A DNA stretch of 37,746 nucleotides from Anaerolineales bacterium (GCA_004376465.1 SOJU01000062.1:1-37746); one strand, 5' to 3'; counted from the first letter of the stretch, positions 28,041-37,746 are shown. A program made the numbers and translations. Notes: generated by a model not told the origin, from the sequence alone.

Positions 28041-29153
28041 TTAATCCACCTTATATGTCGCTTTCGACTCACGAATTCTTACGAAGTTCATTCCGCCAAC
28101 CTGCTTAACCCGCCCCTTTAATTCCAGCATTGCGAGCGCTGCATTTACGGTTGACACTGGCAGCGAGCAGCGTGCTTGCAGTTCGTCAACATGAATCGGC
28201 TGCTTGCTTATCGCTTTAAATACTTTTTGTTCAATCTCGTCTTCCGGGAGTTGTTCTGCAACATCGTCCTGACTGCTCACAAGATCCAGATTTAATACCT
28301 CTAAGACCTCTTCAGGTTTTACTAAAGGGTGTGCTCCAGCTTGGATCAACCGATTCGTCCCTCTACTGCTCGGCTTATAAATATCGCCCGGAACAGCAAA
28401 AACATCTCGTCCCTGATCTGCTGCGAAGTCCGCTGTGATGAGCGCCCCGCTCGACTCGCCAGCCTCGATGACAATCACGGCTAAAGAAAGCCCGCTAATA
28501 ATACGGTTGCGGGGAGGAAAATTGCGTCCCTCAGGCTTCGTGCCCAGAGGGTAATCGCTGACGACCGAGCCCTGTATCGCGATCTTATCCGCCAGGCTGC
28601 GGTGTTCAGCCGGATAGATTTTATCCAACCCGGAACCCAACACGGCGATGGTTCGTCCACCAGCATCGATTGCTGCCCGATGGGCAATCCCATCGATCCC
28701 TCGAGCGAGTCCTGAGACAATCGATACCCCGCACCCAGCCAGGACATACGCGATTTCGCGCGCAACTGATTTTCCATATTGCGTCGCTCGTCGTGTGCCC
28801 ACGATCGCTGCAGCCAGGCGATCGTTATCTCCAAATTCACCTTTTAGGTAGAGAAGCGGTGGCGGCAAGCCTATCTCACGGAGCCTGGCGGGATAGTTCT
28901 GATCGTTAATCGTAAGTAACGAAAACCCCTGTTCGTAGACCCGCTCAAGTTCCCGACCCAGATCCATCTTTTCACGATTCGATAGGATGGATTGAATAGT
29001 TTTTTGTCCTAAACCAGCATTGCGCAATTCCGCCGCTGTCGCCTTCCAGGCAGATTCCAAATCCCCGAAGGCTTCCAGAAGCAGCTTGAAACGTGCTGCG
29101 CCTACACCGCTAATTCGATTGAATCCAACCCAGTAGCGAAGATCGTCCCCCAT
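28041..29153 (-). CDS. dprA: DNA-processing protein DprA
   Basis: AAAIVGTRRATQYGKSVA, VSGLARGIDGIAHRAAI, GSGLDKIYPAEHR, FPPRNRIISGLS, C-terminal winged helix. Confidence 0.94.
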   Translation of the reverse strand: MGDDLRYWVGFNRISGVGAARFKLLLEAFGDLESAWKATAAELRNAGLGQKTIQSILSNREKMDLGRELERVYEQGFSLLTINDQNYPARLREIGLPPPLLYLKGEFGDNDRLAAAIVGTRRATQYGKSVAREIAYVLAGCGVSIVSGLARGIDGIAHRAAIDAGGRTIAVLGSGLDKIYPAEHRSLADKIAIQGSVVSDYPLGTKPEGRNFPPRNRIISGLSLAVIVIEAGESSGALITADFAADQGRDVFAVPGDIYKPSSRGTNRLIQAGAHPLVKPEEVLEVLNLDLVSSQDDVAEQLPEDEIEQKVFKAISKQPIHVDELQARCSLPVSTVNAALAMLELKGRVKQVGGMNFVRIRESKATYKVD

Positions 29154-29488
29154 AGTAACTCCTATTCGCACTTAGCTTGCGAAAGCCGGCTGAGAATACC
29201 ATACCGATTCCGCGGGTGTCAAGTTCCCCCTTTGGAATCACTCAACCCGACCCGATCACAATCACCTACAGCCCCAACCCTCACACGATCAGTGATCTGG
29301 ATGGTAAAATTCGGTATCTTCATCAATTTCAACGAGAGCTTCTTTATGGAAACCTCCATCACCTAACAATTAATTACTCGCGATTCTACATTTCGATCTC
29401 TTCCGGAAATTCCGACATTCTCTTTGTCAGACGAATAATTGGTTCAACATTTTCTTGCCTAAACTCCCACATCAATGAGAAGCGTGAA

Positions 29489-31291
29489 ATGGACAAGCAG
29501 CGCGATTTCCAAGACATCATAACGGATAACAGATTGGTGGGCTTGTTGCGCATGATGCGTGGCTATCGCTTCATCTACCTCATTGCCACCATAAGCCTTG
29601 CCGTAGCTGCCCTCGCCAGGACGTCGATATATCTATGGCTCCGGTACTTTATCGATGATGTGCTCCCAAGCACTCCAACGTCAACGCGCCTGTTCTGGGT
29701 GGGTATGGGCTTTATCGGTCTTGCCCTTTTTCAGGGCTTCTTTACCTTCGTCAGCGGAGCGCTCGCCGCCAGAACTGCAGAGGGAATTGTCCGCGAGCTA
29801 CGGAACTATTTATTTGACCACATTCAACGCCTGACTTTTACGTATCACGACCAGACGCCTACGGGTGAACTTATTCAGCGCAGCACCTCCGATGTCGATG
29901 CTTTGCGCAGGTTCTTCGCTGATCAAATCATAGGCCTCGCGCGTATTCTTCTGCTTTTTGGACTTAACTTTGCTGCGATCTACAGTATAAGTCCGGTGCT
30001 CGCGTGGCGATCGATCGTCGTGATACCGCTCATCATCATCCTTTCTTACTTTTTTTTCCGAAAGATCTCTAAACTCTACGAGTCATACCAAGAACAAGAA
30101 GCAGTTCTATCGACAACACTTCAGGAAAATCTGAGCGGTACACGAGTCGTGAAAGCCTTCGCCCGCCAGGCTTTCGAGCGAGAGAAGTTCGAGCGCGAGA
30201 ATTGGGGAAAATTTGTTCTTGGACGTCGTCTGCTCACGATGCACGCCTTTTACTGGCCGTTGTCCGACATCCTCGCCAGTTTCCAAATGATTGCCGGACT
30301 TGCCATCGGGGCGTTAATGACAATCGACGGGACCTTATCCATTGGTTCTTATGTCGCCTATACCGGAATGCTAATCTGGATTATTTGGCCGATGAGAAAC
30401 CTGGGACGCCTCATCGTACAGATCTCCATGGGCGTAGTCTCATACAGCCGAGTTATAGAAGTGATCCGTCAAATTCGAGAACCTATGGATGTCGGTATTT
30501 ATCCACAAGATCGCGACTCGGCCGGTCAAATTATCTTTAACAATATTGGTTTCGCTTATGAAGATGGTTCCCCGGTTCTTGAAAACATCTCCTTCGAATG
30601 TGAACCTGGCGATGTCATTGGCCTGCTAGGACCAACGGGATCGGGCAAGACCACACTCGTCAATCTAATTCCACGCTTTTATGACTACACAAATGGCAGC
30701 TTGCAGCTCGACGGGGTCGAGCTTAATGAGTACTCACGGCGTTTTCTGCGGCAGCAAATCGGGATCGTTGAGCAAGAGCCATTCTTGTTCTCAAGGACAA
30801 TACGAGAAAATATAACTCTTGGCGTCAATCGCGATCTAGCCATGGATGAAATTGAAGCCGCTGCCCGCGCCGCCGCAATCCACGAAACGGTTATGACATT
30901 CCCAGAAGGGTATGAAACACTCGTGGGAGAGAAAGGTGTGACGCTCTCTGGCGGTCAGAAACAACGTATCGCCATCGCCCGGACGCTGCTAAAAGATCCT
31001 TGTATTCTCATCCTTGACGATTCGACATCTTCCGTGGATACCCTGACCGAAACGGAAATTCGCGAAGCTTTAAACCGATTGATGGAAAACAGGACGACAT
31101 TCATCATTGCTCATCGCATTCAGAGCGTTATGAACGCCGATCAGATTCTCGTTTTGGATAATGGGAAAATCGTACAGCATGGTGTACATGAGGAACTCAT
31201 CGCTGAGGATGGAATCTACCAGAAGGTCCACGAGATGCAGACACAGATCGAAGATGCACTTGAACAGGAGCTGACAGATGTCGGTAGTTGA
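29489..31291 (+). CDS. ABC exporter half-transporter, degenerate-site subunit
   Basis: From MDKQRDF (29489): six-TM domain, GPTGSGKTT Walker A, LSGGQKQR signature, LILDDSTSSVD (Asp in place of catalytic Glu). The 104-aa track extension looks non-coding. Confidence 0.92.
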   Translation: MDKQRDFQDIITDNRLVGLLRMMRGYRFIYLIATISLAVAALARTSIYLWLRYFIDDVLPSTPTSTRLFWVGMGFIGLALFQGFFTFVSGALAARTAEGIVRELRNYLFDHIQRLTFTYHDQTPTGELIQRSTSDVDALRRFFADQIIGLARILLLFGLNFAAIYSISPVLAWRSIVVIPLIIILSYFFFRKISKLYESYQEQEAVLSTTLQENLSGTRVVKAFARQAFEREKFERENWGKFVLGRRLLTMHAFYWPLSDILASFQMIAGLAIGALMTIDGTLSIGSYVAYTGMLIWIIWPMRNLGRLIVQISMGVVSYSRVIEVIRQIREPMDVGIYPQDRDSAGQIIFNNIGFAYEDGSPVLENISFECEPGDVIGLLGPTGSGKTTLVNLIPRFYDYTNGSLQLDGVELNEYSRRFLRQQIGIVEQEPFLFSRTIRENITLGVNRDLAMDEIEAAARAAAIHETVMTFPEGYETLVGEKGVTLSGGQKQRIAIARTLLKDPCILILDDSTSSVDTLTETEIREALNRLMENRTTFIIAHRIQSVMNADQILVLDNGKIVQHGVHEELIAEDGIYQKVHEMQTQIEDALEQELTDVGS

Positions 31292-33083
31292 ATTCAGAGA
31301 AGAAGAATTCTCAACGGAATTCAACGGGCAGACCGTGCTCCGCATCCTGGGTCTCACGAAACCCCATTGGCCCTGGTTAATCGGATTCGTTGTTACAATC
31401 GGGGTCGTTTCGGCTCTTGATGCCTATTTCACATTCCTCGGTAAACAGATCATCGATGAGGGCATCCTCGCGGGTGATCGTGTCGCACTATTTCAGATTA
31501 TTCGGACCTACGCATTGCTCACCATCGTGCAGGTTGTTAACGTCTTTGGCTTCATTTATCTAGCTGGAGTACTTGGTGAGCGGGTCCAATACGACCTGCG
31601 CAAGAACACATTCAACCACCTTCAGAACCTCTCGCTCTCGTACTTTGATCGGACACCCGTAGGATGGATTATGTCACGGGTGACATCGGATTCTGAGCGT
31701 ATCGCGCAGCTGGTCACCTGGGGATTGCTTGATGTAACTTGGGGATTGCTGAATATCGGTACGGCAGTCTACTTCATGTTAGTGATCAATTGGCAATTGG
31801 CTTTGATCGTCCTCATGATGATCCCCATCCTCATCATTATCGCAGCGCAATTCAAGAAAAAGATTCTTCTCCAATTTCGTCTTGTCCGAAAAATAAACTC
31901 CAAGATAACCGGCGCCTACAATGAGCAAATTGCAGGTGTTCGGGTGATCAAAGCACTCAACCGTGAAGTGAAGAGTCTTAACGAATTCAGTGAGCTCACA
32001 ACCGAGATGTACAACGCAAGTTATCGCGCCGCCTGGCTCTCGGCGCTGTTCCTTCCTACAGTTCAATTCGTAAGTGCGCTTGCCATCGGTGCGATCGCCT
32101 GGTACGGCGGCCTTCAAGTGCCGGTAGCCGGAATCACAATCGGCGGTATTCAGGCGTTTATCTCCTACATCACCTTCATGATGTGGCCGATCCAAGATTT
32201 GGCCCGGGTTTACGCAGAGATGCAGCACGCGATCGCTTCCGCTGAGCGTGTCTTTTCACTCACCGACTCGACACCAGAAGTGCAAGATAAACCGGACGCG
32301 TTCGATCCCGGAAGTATCCAGGGGGATATCTCCTTCGAGGACGTTGAATTTTTCTATGAAAAAGAAACTCTCATCCTTGAGAATTTCAATCTCAACGTTC
32401 GCAGAGGGGAGACCATCGCCCTTGTTGGTCCAACTGGCGGCGGTAAGAGCACAATCGTAAATCTCGTCAGCCGTTTCTACGAACCTACCAAAGGAAGAAT
32501 TACCATCGGCGGCCAGGATTACACAGATTTCTCTCTTCACGCCATTCACACCCGCATCGGCATGGTACTGCAAACCCCCCACCTCTTCTCTGGAACAGTT
32601 CGTGAAAACTTGCGCTACGGGCGATTAGACGCCAGCGCTGAGGAGATCCAGAATGCGGCAGAGATCGCTGGCGCACACGACTTCATTTCCAAGTTGGAAA
32701 AAGGCTACGATACCGAAGTCGGCGAAGGCGGTATCTTGCTGTCCGTTGGACAGAAGCAGCTCATCAGCCTAGCCAGAGCCTTGCTCGCCGACCCTGAGAT
32801 CTTCATCATGGACGAAGCGACAAGCTCTGTCGACACGCTCACTGAAGCACTCATCCAGCAGGGCATGGCCGCGCTCACGGATGAGAGAACGAGCTTCATC
32901 ATCGCTCACCGCCTCTCCACCATCAAACGCGCCGACCGCATCCTTGTGATCGAAAACGGCAAGATCCTTGAGATGGGCACGCACGCTGAATTGCTGGAAG
33001 ATAAAGGGCATTACTACAAGCTCTATACCGAACAATTCCGCCGGCAGCTCGAACAAGAACTGGACCCCTTTCAACAAGACTAA
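31278..33083 (+). CDS. ABC exporter half-transporter, consensus Walker B
   Basis: GPTGGGKST Walker A, LSVGQKQL signature, IFIMDEATSSVD; overlaps the upstream gene by 14 bp. Confidence 0.92.
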   Translation: MSVVEFREEEFSTEFNGQTVLRILGLTKPHWPWLIGFVVTIGVVSALDAYFTFLGKQIIDEGILAGDRVALFQIIRTYALLTIVQVVNVFGFIYLAGVLGERVQYDLRKNTFNHLQNLSLSYFDRTPVGWIMSRVTSDSERIAQLVTWGLLDVTWGLLNIGTAVYFMLVINWQLALIVLMMIPILIIIAAQFKKKILLQFRLVRKINSKITGAYNEQIAGVRVIKALNREVKSLNEFSELTTEMYNASYRAAWLSALFLPTVQFVSALAIGAIAWYGGLQVPVAGITIGGIQAFISYITFMMWPIQDLARVYAEMQHAIASAERVFSLTDSTPEVQDKPDAFDPGSIQGDISFEDVEFFYEKETLILENFNLNVRRGETIALVGPTGGGKSTIVNLVSRFYEPTKGRITIGGQDYTDFSLHAIHTRIGMVLQTPHLFSGTVRENLRYGRLDASAEEIQNAAEIAGAHDFISKLEKGYDTEVGEGGILLSVGQKQLISLARALLADPEIFIMDEATSSVDTLTEALIQQGMAALTDERTSFIIAHRLSTIKRADRILVIENGKILEMGTHAELLEDKGHYYKLYTEQFRRQLEQELDPFQQD

Positions 33084-33211
33084 TTGCCGGCGAGGTAATC
33101 CCCCTCTCTATCTTCGCCTCGCTATGGCAATAACTTGAAGGGTTGTGCCACCACTAAATGTTATTTCTACAAAGCCGGGATACAGGGTAGGAATTACAGT
33201 GTGCAGGAACT

Positions 33212-33349
33212 TGACATGCTGAGTGGAGCGAACCATCTCGTTCTTTGAATATATTACTTTTTCCATGCCGTAAACCAGATTCTTCGTCGCACTGCTCCTC
33301 AGAATTACATTGGCCAATAACCTGTCATACAGAGTGAAGCGAGAAATCC
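33212..33349. repeat. Cluster of three degenerate copies of an intergenic repeat
   Basis: 33212-33240 TGACATGCTGAGTGGAGCGAACCATCTCG (direct); 33277-33309 revcomp TGTAATTCTGAGGAGCAGTGCGACGAAGAATCT (inverted); 33323-33349 TGTCATACAGAGTGAAGCGAGAAATCC (direct). Confidence 0.6.
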
Positions 33350-33491
33350 TTATGTTGATTCCCTTCAGAACGCCAGCTGCTGACAGACTCCATGCATGAT
33401 GAGATCAGAGCGTAACCCTCTCACACTTTTTTTAGCCGAGAGACTGCACAGGCGATTAAGTCATCTGCGCGCACAATTGCGATACACATAA

Positions 33492-33521
33492 TAAAAGCCG
33501 CCTGGCTTTCACCAGGCGGCT
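33492..33521 (-). terminator. Intrinsic terminator of tRNA-Asp
   Basis: Minus strand AGCCGCCTGG-TGAAAG-CCAGGCGGCTTTTAT, perfect 10-bp stem with T tract. Confidence 0.92.
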
Positions 33522-33523
33522 AG

Positions 33524-33597
33524 CGGGGATGACGGGATTCGAACCCGCGATCTCTGCCTTGACAGGGCAGCGTGTTAAGCCGCTACACTACACCCCC
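33524..33597 (-). tRNA. tRNA-Asp (GTC)
   Basis: Acceptor GGGGGTG/CATCCCC, anticodon arm CTGCC-CTGTCAA-GGCAG, T-arm GCGGGTTCGAATCCCGT; CCA not encoded. Confidence 0.95.
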
Positions 33598-33609
33598 GTA
33601 GTAAAGAAA

Positions 33610-33639
33610 AGTATAACGCAAGCCGCGGACTTCGGTCAA
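33610..33639 (-). promoter_or_regulatory. Promoter for tRNA-Asp
   Basis: Minus: TTGACC (33639-33634), 18 bp, TATACT (33615-33610), 12 nt before the mature 5' end. Confidence 0.75.
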
Positions 33640-33710
33640 GATATATCCATCATTCTCAGAATCCAAGTATGATTTGTGCAGGTTTGTTGGATGATCTATT
33701 CAAACCCTGG

Positions 33711-33739
33711 TTGAAGGGCATTATCAGGTAGCGTATAAT
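33711..33739 (+). promoter_or_regulatory. Promoter for alaS
   Basis: TTGAAG (33711-33716), 17 bp, TATAAT (33734-33739); GGAGG then ATG 33762. Confidence 0.75.
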
Positions 33740-33761
33740 CCCTTTTTGAAGCGGAGGTTTA

Positions 33762-36524
33762 ATGGCAGGCAAGAAGGTAAACAAGGGGAAAACAGGCAGC
33801 ATGACCAGTGCAGAGATCCGGCAATCGTTCCTCGATTTCTTCGAGGTGCGTGGCCATACGATTGTGCCCTCGATGTCACTCGTCCCCGGCGGCGACCAAA
33901 CGCTCCTTTTTACCAATTCAGGAATGGTTCAGTTTAAAGATGTCTTTCTGGGGACCGGGAAGCGCCCTTACAAACGCGTCGCCGACTCCCAGAAATGCAT
34001 GCGTGTTGCCGGAAAGCACAACGATCTTGACGATGTTGGCCGGGATGACACCCACCATACATTCTTTGAAATGCTTGGAAATTGGTCATTTGGAGATTAT
34101 TACAAAAAGGAAGCGATCGAATGGGCTTGGGAACTCCTGACGGTTGAATGGGGGCTCCCGGGCGACAAGCTATGGGCAACTTGCTTTGAAGACGAATTGG
34201 GCGAGATCCCACGCGATGATGAAGCCGCAGAATATTGGCGCCAGCAGCCAGGTTTTAACCCCGAGCATTTACTCTTCTTCGGTCGTGAAGAGAATTTTTG
34301 GGAGATGGCAGATACAGGACCAGTCGGCCCCGATAGCGAGATCTTCTTGGATCGCGGGCAGAAATACTGCGAGAAGGCAGACGAACCAGGCCATGTCTGC
34401 CAGGTAAATGGTGACTGTCAACGCTTCATTGAGCTCTGGAATCTTGTCTTTATTCAGTACAACCGGTCAAGCCCCACAAATATAAAACCCCTTCCGGCAA
34501 TGCATGTAGACACCGGCTTAGGTTTTGACCGGGTCGTCTCCGTAATCCAGGATGTGGACTCCAATTACCGAACCGACTTATTCACACCGCTGATGGACAC
34601 TGTCCAAAAACTCGCTGGCCATTCTGAAGCTGATCGCGAGACCCACCTTACACCCTACCGCGTCATCGCCGACCACTCCCGCGCGGCAACATTTCTCATC
34701 GCTGACGGGGTTGTTCCTGGAAACATTGGACGTAATTACGTCTGCCGGATGATCATCCGTCGAGCAAGCCGTTTCGGTTCGATGATCGGCTTGAACGAGC
34801 CATTCCTGGCAGATGTAGCCGAAACGGTCATCGAGCATTATGGTGACGCGTATCCAGAATTAGTCCGCAATCGCCAGGCGATACTTCAAACCGTGACAGA
34901 TGAAGAACGCCGCTTCCACCACACGGTAGAAATCGGCATCAATTACCTTTCAGATATTGTGCAGGCAACACTTGCTTCGAAGAAAAAGGTCATCTCCGGT
35001 GATCAAGCTTTTAATCTATACGCGACCTATGGCCTCCCCTTCGAAATCACTCGTGACATCGCCCGCGAGAGCAATCTTGACGTGGAGGAAGAAGGTTTCA
35101 GGGTAGCGATGGAGACCCACCGCATCGCCTCAGGCTCAGGAGACACTCTCAGCGGATTGGTTGATGATGACATCGAATTCTATCAGCAGCTTTTGGCAGA
35201 TCTTGTGGAGGAAGGACGACTTGGTGAGAACGGCGTTATGTACGATCCCTATTCCAGTTATTCCGCCCAGGGCGATATCCTTGCGATTATCACAAGCGGT
35301 CAAAAGGTTAATTCAGCCTCTGCGGGTGAATCTATTGGTGTGATCTTACCTACAACCCCCTTATACGTGGAAGCTGGAGGCCAGGTATCTGACACAGGCG
35401 TTCTTCAACCTGCCAATGGTGAGAACTGGGAGATGCGCATTACAGACACTCGACAGCCAGTTGATGGTTTAATCATCCACTTCGGTGAAGTCAGCAAAGG
35501 CAAATTCAAAGTCGGAGCTCCAGCTAAAGCAACCCTCGATAAACAACGGCGTCTGGATATCATGCGCAACCATACTGCGACGCACTTACTGCATGCCGCT
35601 CTTCGACAAGTCCTCGGTGAACACGTCCGGCAAGCCGGTTCTCTCGTCGCTCCCGATCGACTGCGTTTTGATTTCACCCATCCACAAGCAATGACGCCCG
35701 AGGAAATCGAAAAAGTCGAAGCGTGGGTTAACGAGGCTGTTCTCGAAAATCACACCCTCACAATCATCCACCAACCCCGAGATGAGGCCATCAAGGAGGG
35801 CGCGATGGCGCTCTTCGGTGAAACCTACGGCGATACTGTCCGCTCGGTGAGTATCGGCATGGATAAGCGCATCTCGTTTGAACTCTGCGCCGGCACTCAT
35901 GTAAGCGAAACGGGAATCATCGGACCCTTTCTTCTTATCAGCGAGGGGAGCGTTGCTGCCGGGATTCGGCGGATAGAAGCCTTCACCGGCCGGGAAGCGT
36001 TGCGAATGATTCGCACACAGCGCGCCAGCTTGCAGCACCTGGCTGGTGAACTCGGTGGAACACCCGATGCGGTAGAACAAAGAGTCAAGCAATTAATTGA
36101 AGAACGAGACCGCTTATTCAGCAAAATCATCACCGTTCGGAAACAGTCTGCGTTCGCGGCCTTAGATCAGCTCACCCCGGAAGATGTGAGCGGAATCTCG
36201 CTTCTGACAGGTCAAATACCCGAAGCAGATCCAGAGATCTTGCGCGATCTTGCGGACCGTTTCCGTGCGGAACACCCCAACTGTGTTGTGGTTCTCGCGT
36301 CGGTCAGCGATGAAAAACCTTTAATCGTCGCTGCAATCAGCCCGGATCTTGTAGAGCGCGATTTCCACGCAGGCGAATTAGTAAAAAACATCTCCCAAAT
36401 AATCGGTGGAGGAGGAGGCGGTAAGCCGTCGCTCGCGCAAGCTGGTGGCAAGGATCCTGCCCGTGTGGAAGAGGCGTTGGGTGCAGTAAAAACTTGGATT
36501 CAAGAACGCCTGAGTTCTAGCTGA
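33762..36524 (+). CDS. alaS: Alanyl-tRNA synthetase
   Basis: MTSAEIRQSFLDFFEVRGHTIVPSMSLVP, HTATHLLHAALRQVLGEHVRQAGS, CAGTHVSETG, C-terminal GGGGGGKPSLAQAGGKD; 920 aa. Confidence 0.97.
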   Translation: MAGKKVNKGKTGSMTSAEIRQSFLDFFEVRGHTIVPSMSLVPGGDQTLLFTNSGMVQFKDVFLGTGKRPYKRVADSQKCMRVAGKHNDLDDVGRDDTHHTFFEMLGNWSFGDYYKKEAIEWAWELLTVEWGLPGDKLWATCFEDELGEIPRDDEAAEYWRQQPGFNPEHLLFFGREENFWEMADTGPVGPDSEIFLDRGQKYCEKADEPGHVCQVNGDCQRFIELWNLVFIQYNRSSPTNIKPLPAMHVDTGLGFDRVVSVIQDVDSNYRTDLFTPLMDTVQKLAGHSEADRETHLTPYRVIADHSRAATFLIADGVVPGNIGRNYVCRMIIRRASRFGSMIGLNEPFLADVAETVIEHYGDAYPELVRNRQAILQTVTDEERRFHHTVEIGINYLSDIVQATLASKKKVISGDQAFNLYATYGLPFEITRDIARESNLDVEEEGFRVAMETHRIASGSGDTLSGLVDDDIEFYQQLLADLVEEGRLGENGVMYDPYSSYSAQGDILAIITSGQKVNSASAGESIGVILPTTPLYVEAGGQVSDTGVLQPANGENWEMRITDTRQPVDGLIIHFGEVSKGKFKVGAPAKATLDKQRRLDIMRNHTATHLLHAALRQVLGEHVRQAGSLVAPDRLRFDFTHPQAMTPEEIEKVEAWVNEAVLENHTLTIIHQPRDEAIKEGAMALFGETYGDTVRSVSIGMDKRISFELCAGTHVSETGIIGPFLLISEGSVAAGIRRIEAFTGREALRMIRTQRASLQHLAGELGGTPDAVEQRVKQLIEERDRLFSKIITVRKQSAFAALDQLTPEDVSGISLLTGQIPEADPEILRDLADRFRAEHPNCVVVLASVSDEKPLIVAAISPDLVERDFHAGELVKNISQIIGGGGGGKPSLAQAGGKDPARVEEALGAVKTWIQERLSSS

Positions 36525-36548
36525 CCATCTCTCCCCCTTTCAAAAATT

Positions 36549-37746
36549 GTGAAAACACAAATTGTCTATCTAGAACCTCACGATGATTACAACTCCGTCC
36601 GCGATAAATTAAACTGGACACAGGCGCCGCGCGTCATCATCGTCTGGCCAGGACGCGGGAGAGTGCTCTCTCGACGCTTCGATCTGGTAATGCTCCAGCG
36701 CTACGCTCGTAAACTTGGAATCCAGATCGGACTTGTCACGCTCGATCCTGATGTGCTGCATCATGCCGAAGCTCTTCATATTCCCACTTTCGAATCCCTC
36801 GAGCTCCAATCCGAAAAAGCCTGGCGAGTTCGAGGTGAACGAAAAATCTCCAAACCCATATCTACGGCAGAATTTTCTTCTCTGCAACCGGTAACGAAGC
36901 GAACTTCTAAAATTTCTTCCCAAATGAATCTCGCCTCGCGAATCGCGTTATTTTCCGCTGGCATCCTGGCTATTTTGGCCCTGGCAATCCTGCTCATCCC
37001 GCAGGCGGTGATCACAATTCAGCCTGAGGCAATGGATATTCTCAAGACCTACTCCCTTGGATTAGATTTGGAACAGTCAGAAACCATCACGATTCCTACT
37101 CACCTTCCGGCTCAACAAGTCCAATCGGTATTAGAAGGCCAGCTCCGTCTACCAACAACCGGAAGAGCCGCCCAACCAGATCAACCTGCTCGTGGCGAGG
37201 TCATATTCACGAACTTGACGGACCAGAGTCTCGCAATCCCGGCAGGCACGACAGTTCGTACGTTCGATCCAACTGCGCCGCACTTCGTAACTCAAACACG
37301 TGTAAACCTTGATGCGGAGAAAGGATCGCAGGTCATTGTTGAAGTGGTCGCCTCTTTACCAGGACCTGATGGTAACGTTTCCGCGGAAGCGATCCAGGCA
37401 ATCGATGGGACTCTCGGATTATCCGCCTCCGTTTCTAATCCAAGCCCAATCACGGGCGGCTCGCTCCAGGTTCGAAGTGCTGTATCGCCGACAGACTTGG
37501 TTCTCATTCACTCGGAACTGGAGGACAACCTTTTCGATGAGGCACACCAAGCCTTGCTAAGCCAGGCACAGGAGGATGAGAAACTCATCCCAGGCAGCAT
37601 TCGAGTTGTCGAAACTATCGAGGAGAGATTTAGCAATGAAATCGGAGATGCAGCCGATTCGCTTGGATTAATATTGATATTAGAGTTCGAGGGGCTGGTA
37701 TATTCCCCAGATCAACTGCACTCTGCTATGAATTTCGTTGTGGCCG
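36549..37746 (+). CDS. Large membrane-anchored protein, possible baseplate-J-like family, truncated by window edge
   Basis: GTG 36549: VKTQIVYLEPHDDYNSVRDKLNWTQAPRVIIVWP...LALAILLIPQAVITIQP...GEVIFTNLTDQSLAIPAGTTVRTFD; open to window end. Family name from memory of similar Chloroflexi proteins. Confidence 0.65.
   Translation, partial: MKTQIVYLEPHDDYNSVRDKLNWTQAPRVIIVWPGRGRVLSRRFDLVMLQRYARKLGIQIGLVTLDPDVLHHAEALHIPTFESLELQSEKAWRVRGERKISKPISTAEFSSLQPVTKRTSKISSQMNLASRIALFSAGILAILALAILLIPQAVITIQPEAMDILKTYSLGLDLEQSETITIPTHLPAQQVQSVLEGQLRLPTTGRAAQPDQPARGEVIFTNLTDQSLAIPAGTTVRTFDPTAPHFVTQTRVNLDAEKGSQVIVEVVASLPGPDGNVSAEAIQAIDGTLGLSASVSNPSPITGGSLQVRSAVSPTDLVLIHSELEDNLFDEAHQALLSQAQEDEKLIPGSIRVVETIEERFSNEIGDAADSLGLILILEFEGLVYSPDQLHSAMNFVVA

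Noticed and set aside
29177-29488. 104-aa N-terminal extension of the first ABC subunit
   Set aside because: Low-complexity, no TM or domain similarity; MDKQRDF at 29489 gives a normal half-transporter length.
33108-33317. 69-aa minus-strand ORF MANVILRSSATKN...
   Set aside because: Overlaps the degenerate repeat copies; reads like a translated repeat.

Overview
The window reads as a chromosomal segment from a Chloroflexi (Anaerolineae-like) bacterium. That placement is inferred from protein style (S/T/P-rich lipoprotein linkers, a mevalonate-pathway decarboxylase, a DUF5679-like zinc ribbon on TopA); no database search was run. Most content is housekeeping: eno, mnmA, radC, dprA, manC, topA, dgt, greA, alaS, an RseP-like protease, an NnrE/NnrD fusion, a heterodimeric ABC exporter and one tRNA-Asp. 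There is no CRISPR array, transposase or prophage. The main candidate for an undescribed system is a minus-strand gene run at 15458-21456: SCP2-like sterol/lipid carrier, small DUF4242-like protein, GMC oxidoreductase with a ferredoxin-like CxxCxxCxxxC motif, AOR-family aldehyde:ferredoxin oxidoreductase, and NAD(P)HX repair enzyme. It is divergent from dgt-greA across a perfect 10-bp inverted repeat that holds two oppositely oriented TTGACA boxes, each 18 bp from a plausible -10. Other points: an M23 endopeptidase / TIM-barrel glycosidase-like fusion, several probable leaderless or non-canonical starts, and a cluster of degenerate intergenic repeats at about 33210-33350.
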